A stretch of DNA of 6,166 nt, from positions 1-6,166 of the forward strand of contig CAMLET010000214.1 of assembly GCA_946479125.1 (NCBI GenBank), in the 5' to 3' direction. The position numbers and the translations under genes are program-made. This DNA is from an uncultured Flavobacteriales bacterium. GTDB taxonomy: Bacteria; Bacteroidota; Bacteroidia; Flavobacteriales; Crocinitomicaceae. The notes beneath the pieces were generated by a model that was not told the origin of the DNA, ran no database searches, and saw only the letters and a list, made by a program, of their open reading frames with translations. Below are positions 5,267 through 6,166 of the stretch, in pieces; positions within the stretch are counted from its first letter, which is position 1; each line of letters opens with the position of its first letter.

Positions 5267-6166
5267 TTAATCCAACGCTCTCAACCAGTAATAAAACTTC
5301 TCGCTTGATGGTGTCTGCATTTCCAATTTGTAAAACGGTTTTTCGTAAGCATCCATTTTTACAGAAACGTTGAAAATCACATCTTCTCTGGAAACGATTA
5401 CTTCACAGAATTCACCAGCTATCAAAGAGTTAAGGAAATTCTCTAGTACGGTTTTATCAATACGCATTCCGTTACAACCAATAATTTCGTCGTTCACCGA
5501 AATTCCTGAAGTTTCAGCAGCGCCACCAGATCTTATGGATTTCACAATGCACTTCCCTCCTTCTTGAGCGAATGTTGCACCGAAACTTGGAGTTGGTTTA
5601 GCTACGTAATTTACGTTCAAACCAATTTTAGGGAACACATTGGCAAAATCCAACGGCTCTGTTCCATTCACAAATTTCTTAAAGAAATCATCCATGTCCT
5701 GACCTAAAAACGTTTCCAAAGCTGTTTGAAATTCCGCCTCGCTAAATCCTCTGTTCTTTTTAATGTAGAATTCCTGATACAAATACTGCATAAAATCGTC
5801 GAGACACTTTGTAGCATTGAACTTGTTTACGATCATCGCATCCAAATACGCTCCCAACATACTCCCACGAGAATAGTAAGTCATTGTGGTATTTGAACTG
5901 TTTTCGTTTGGACGATATGCTTTGATCCAAGCGTCATAACTGGCATGTGAAACCGGCTGAACTCGAGTTCCTACTCCACCTTCAACATAATTGATCGTAC
6001 TTTGTAAACCGCGTAAGAAATCATCCTTAGAATCGAATCCTGCACGAACCATTAAAATATCAGCGTAATAGGACGTAATTCCTTCGCTCAACCAAAGTAA
6101 TGATGTATAGTTTTCTTTATCATAATCAAACGGTCCTAATTCGATTGGACGAATACGTTTCACATT
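5267..6166 (-). CDS. M61-family zinc aminopeptidase with PDZ domain (C-terminal part, cut by the right edge)
   Basis: The open frame runs off the right edge; a GTG at 6163 is not its true start, because NVKRIRP at the edge is the middle of the family's HExxH-x-WNVKRIRP block. The two zinc His and the catalytic Glu therefore lie just outside the window. Counting from the codon at 6166-6164, the third zinc ligand is E28 in LSEGITSYY. YYSRGSMLGAYLD (97-109) is the typical helix of the catalytic domain. A PDZ domain covers about 194-271, with GGAAETSGISVNDEIIGCNG as its loop and strand core, and a short C-terminal tail ends in WLRALD. Family members are glycyl-type aminopeptidases of roughly 600 residues, so about half is visible. 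Export cannot be judged without the N-terminus. The visible half looks intact. A 72-residue lipoprotein gene follows 10 bp downstream. Confidence 0.9.
   Translation of the reverse strand, partial: NVKRIRPIELGPFDYDKENYTSLLWLSEGITSYYADILMVRAGFDSKDDFLRGLQSTINYVEGGVGTRVQPVSHASYDAWIKAYRPNENSSNTTMTYYSRGSMLGAYLDAMIVNKFNATKCLDDFMQYLYQEFYIKKNRGFSEAEFQTALETFLGQDMDDFFKKFVNGTEPLDFANVFPKIGLNVNYVAKPTPSFGATFAQEGGKCIVKSIRSGGAAETSGISVNDEIIGCNGMRIDKTVLENFLNSLIAGEFCEVIVSREDVIFNVSVKMDAYEKPFYKLEMQTPSSEKFYYWLRALD

Noticed and set aside
1..6166. A mobile element, defence island, CRISPR array or new multi-gene system
   Set aside because: There is no transposase, integrase, nuclease-effector pair or regular repeat-spacer array, and base composition looks even. 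The genes are ordinary chromosomal families plus two unknown lipoproteins.

Overview
The window looks like a piece of a Bacteroidota chromosome, most likely from the Flavobacteriia side. It is AT-rich. It has a TAnnTTTG-type -7 promoter box, no clear Shine-Dalgarno sites, several lipoproteins with Bacteroidota-style signal peptides, and an aminotransferase and an M61/PDZ peptidase of types common in that phylum. This placement is inferred from sequence style, not from a database search.

Layout. Positions 1-129 hold the edge of a possible upstream plus-strand gene and a short repetitive spacer with two TCCTA-N8-TAGGA inverted repeats. A minus-strand gene (130-939) encodes a D-alanyl-D-alanine dipeptidase of the VanX/DdpX family as a predicted lipoprotein. 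A 73-bp divergent gap follows, with a good promoter for the plus strand. Next comes a tightly packed plus-strand operon: a class I aminotransferase (1013-2212), a DUF21/CBS/CorC-HlyC membrane protein (2215-3498) and endonuclease III (3498-4142). The spacers are 2 bp and a 1-base overlap. After the operon lies a 7-bp-periodic, purine-then-pyrimidine spacer (about 4147-4226). It is followed by a single lipoprotein gene of unknown function (4302-4919), which ends at a strong hairpin terminator (4940-4974). On the minus strand, converging on that terminator, are a small lipoprotein (5038-5256) and, 10 bp upstream of it, the C-terminal half of an M61-family zinc aminopeptidase with a PDZ domain (5267 to beyond the right edge).

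How the genes work together. The three-gene operon probably acts as one transcript, although amino-acid metabolism, divalent-cation transport or membrane maintenance, and base-excision repair have no obvious shared pathway. The dipeptidase probably trims or scavenges peptidoglycan-derived D-Ala-D-Ala in the periplasm. The small lipoprotein is probably co-transcribed with the M61 peptidase. There is no sign of a mobile element, CRISPR array, tRNA or rRNA, and no gene-free stretch exceeds 300 bp.

The window is mostly ordinary core-type content. The points most worth checking are the endonuclease III that lacks all four iron-sulphur cysteines, and the two intergenic spacers built on degenerate 7-bp words. 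I found no convincing new multi-gene system.
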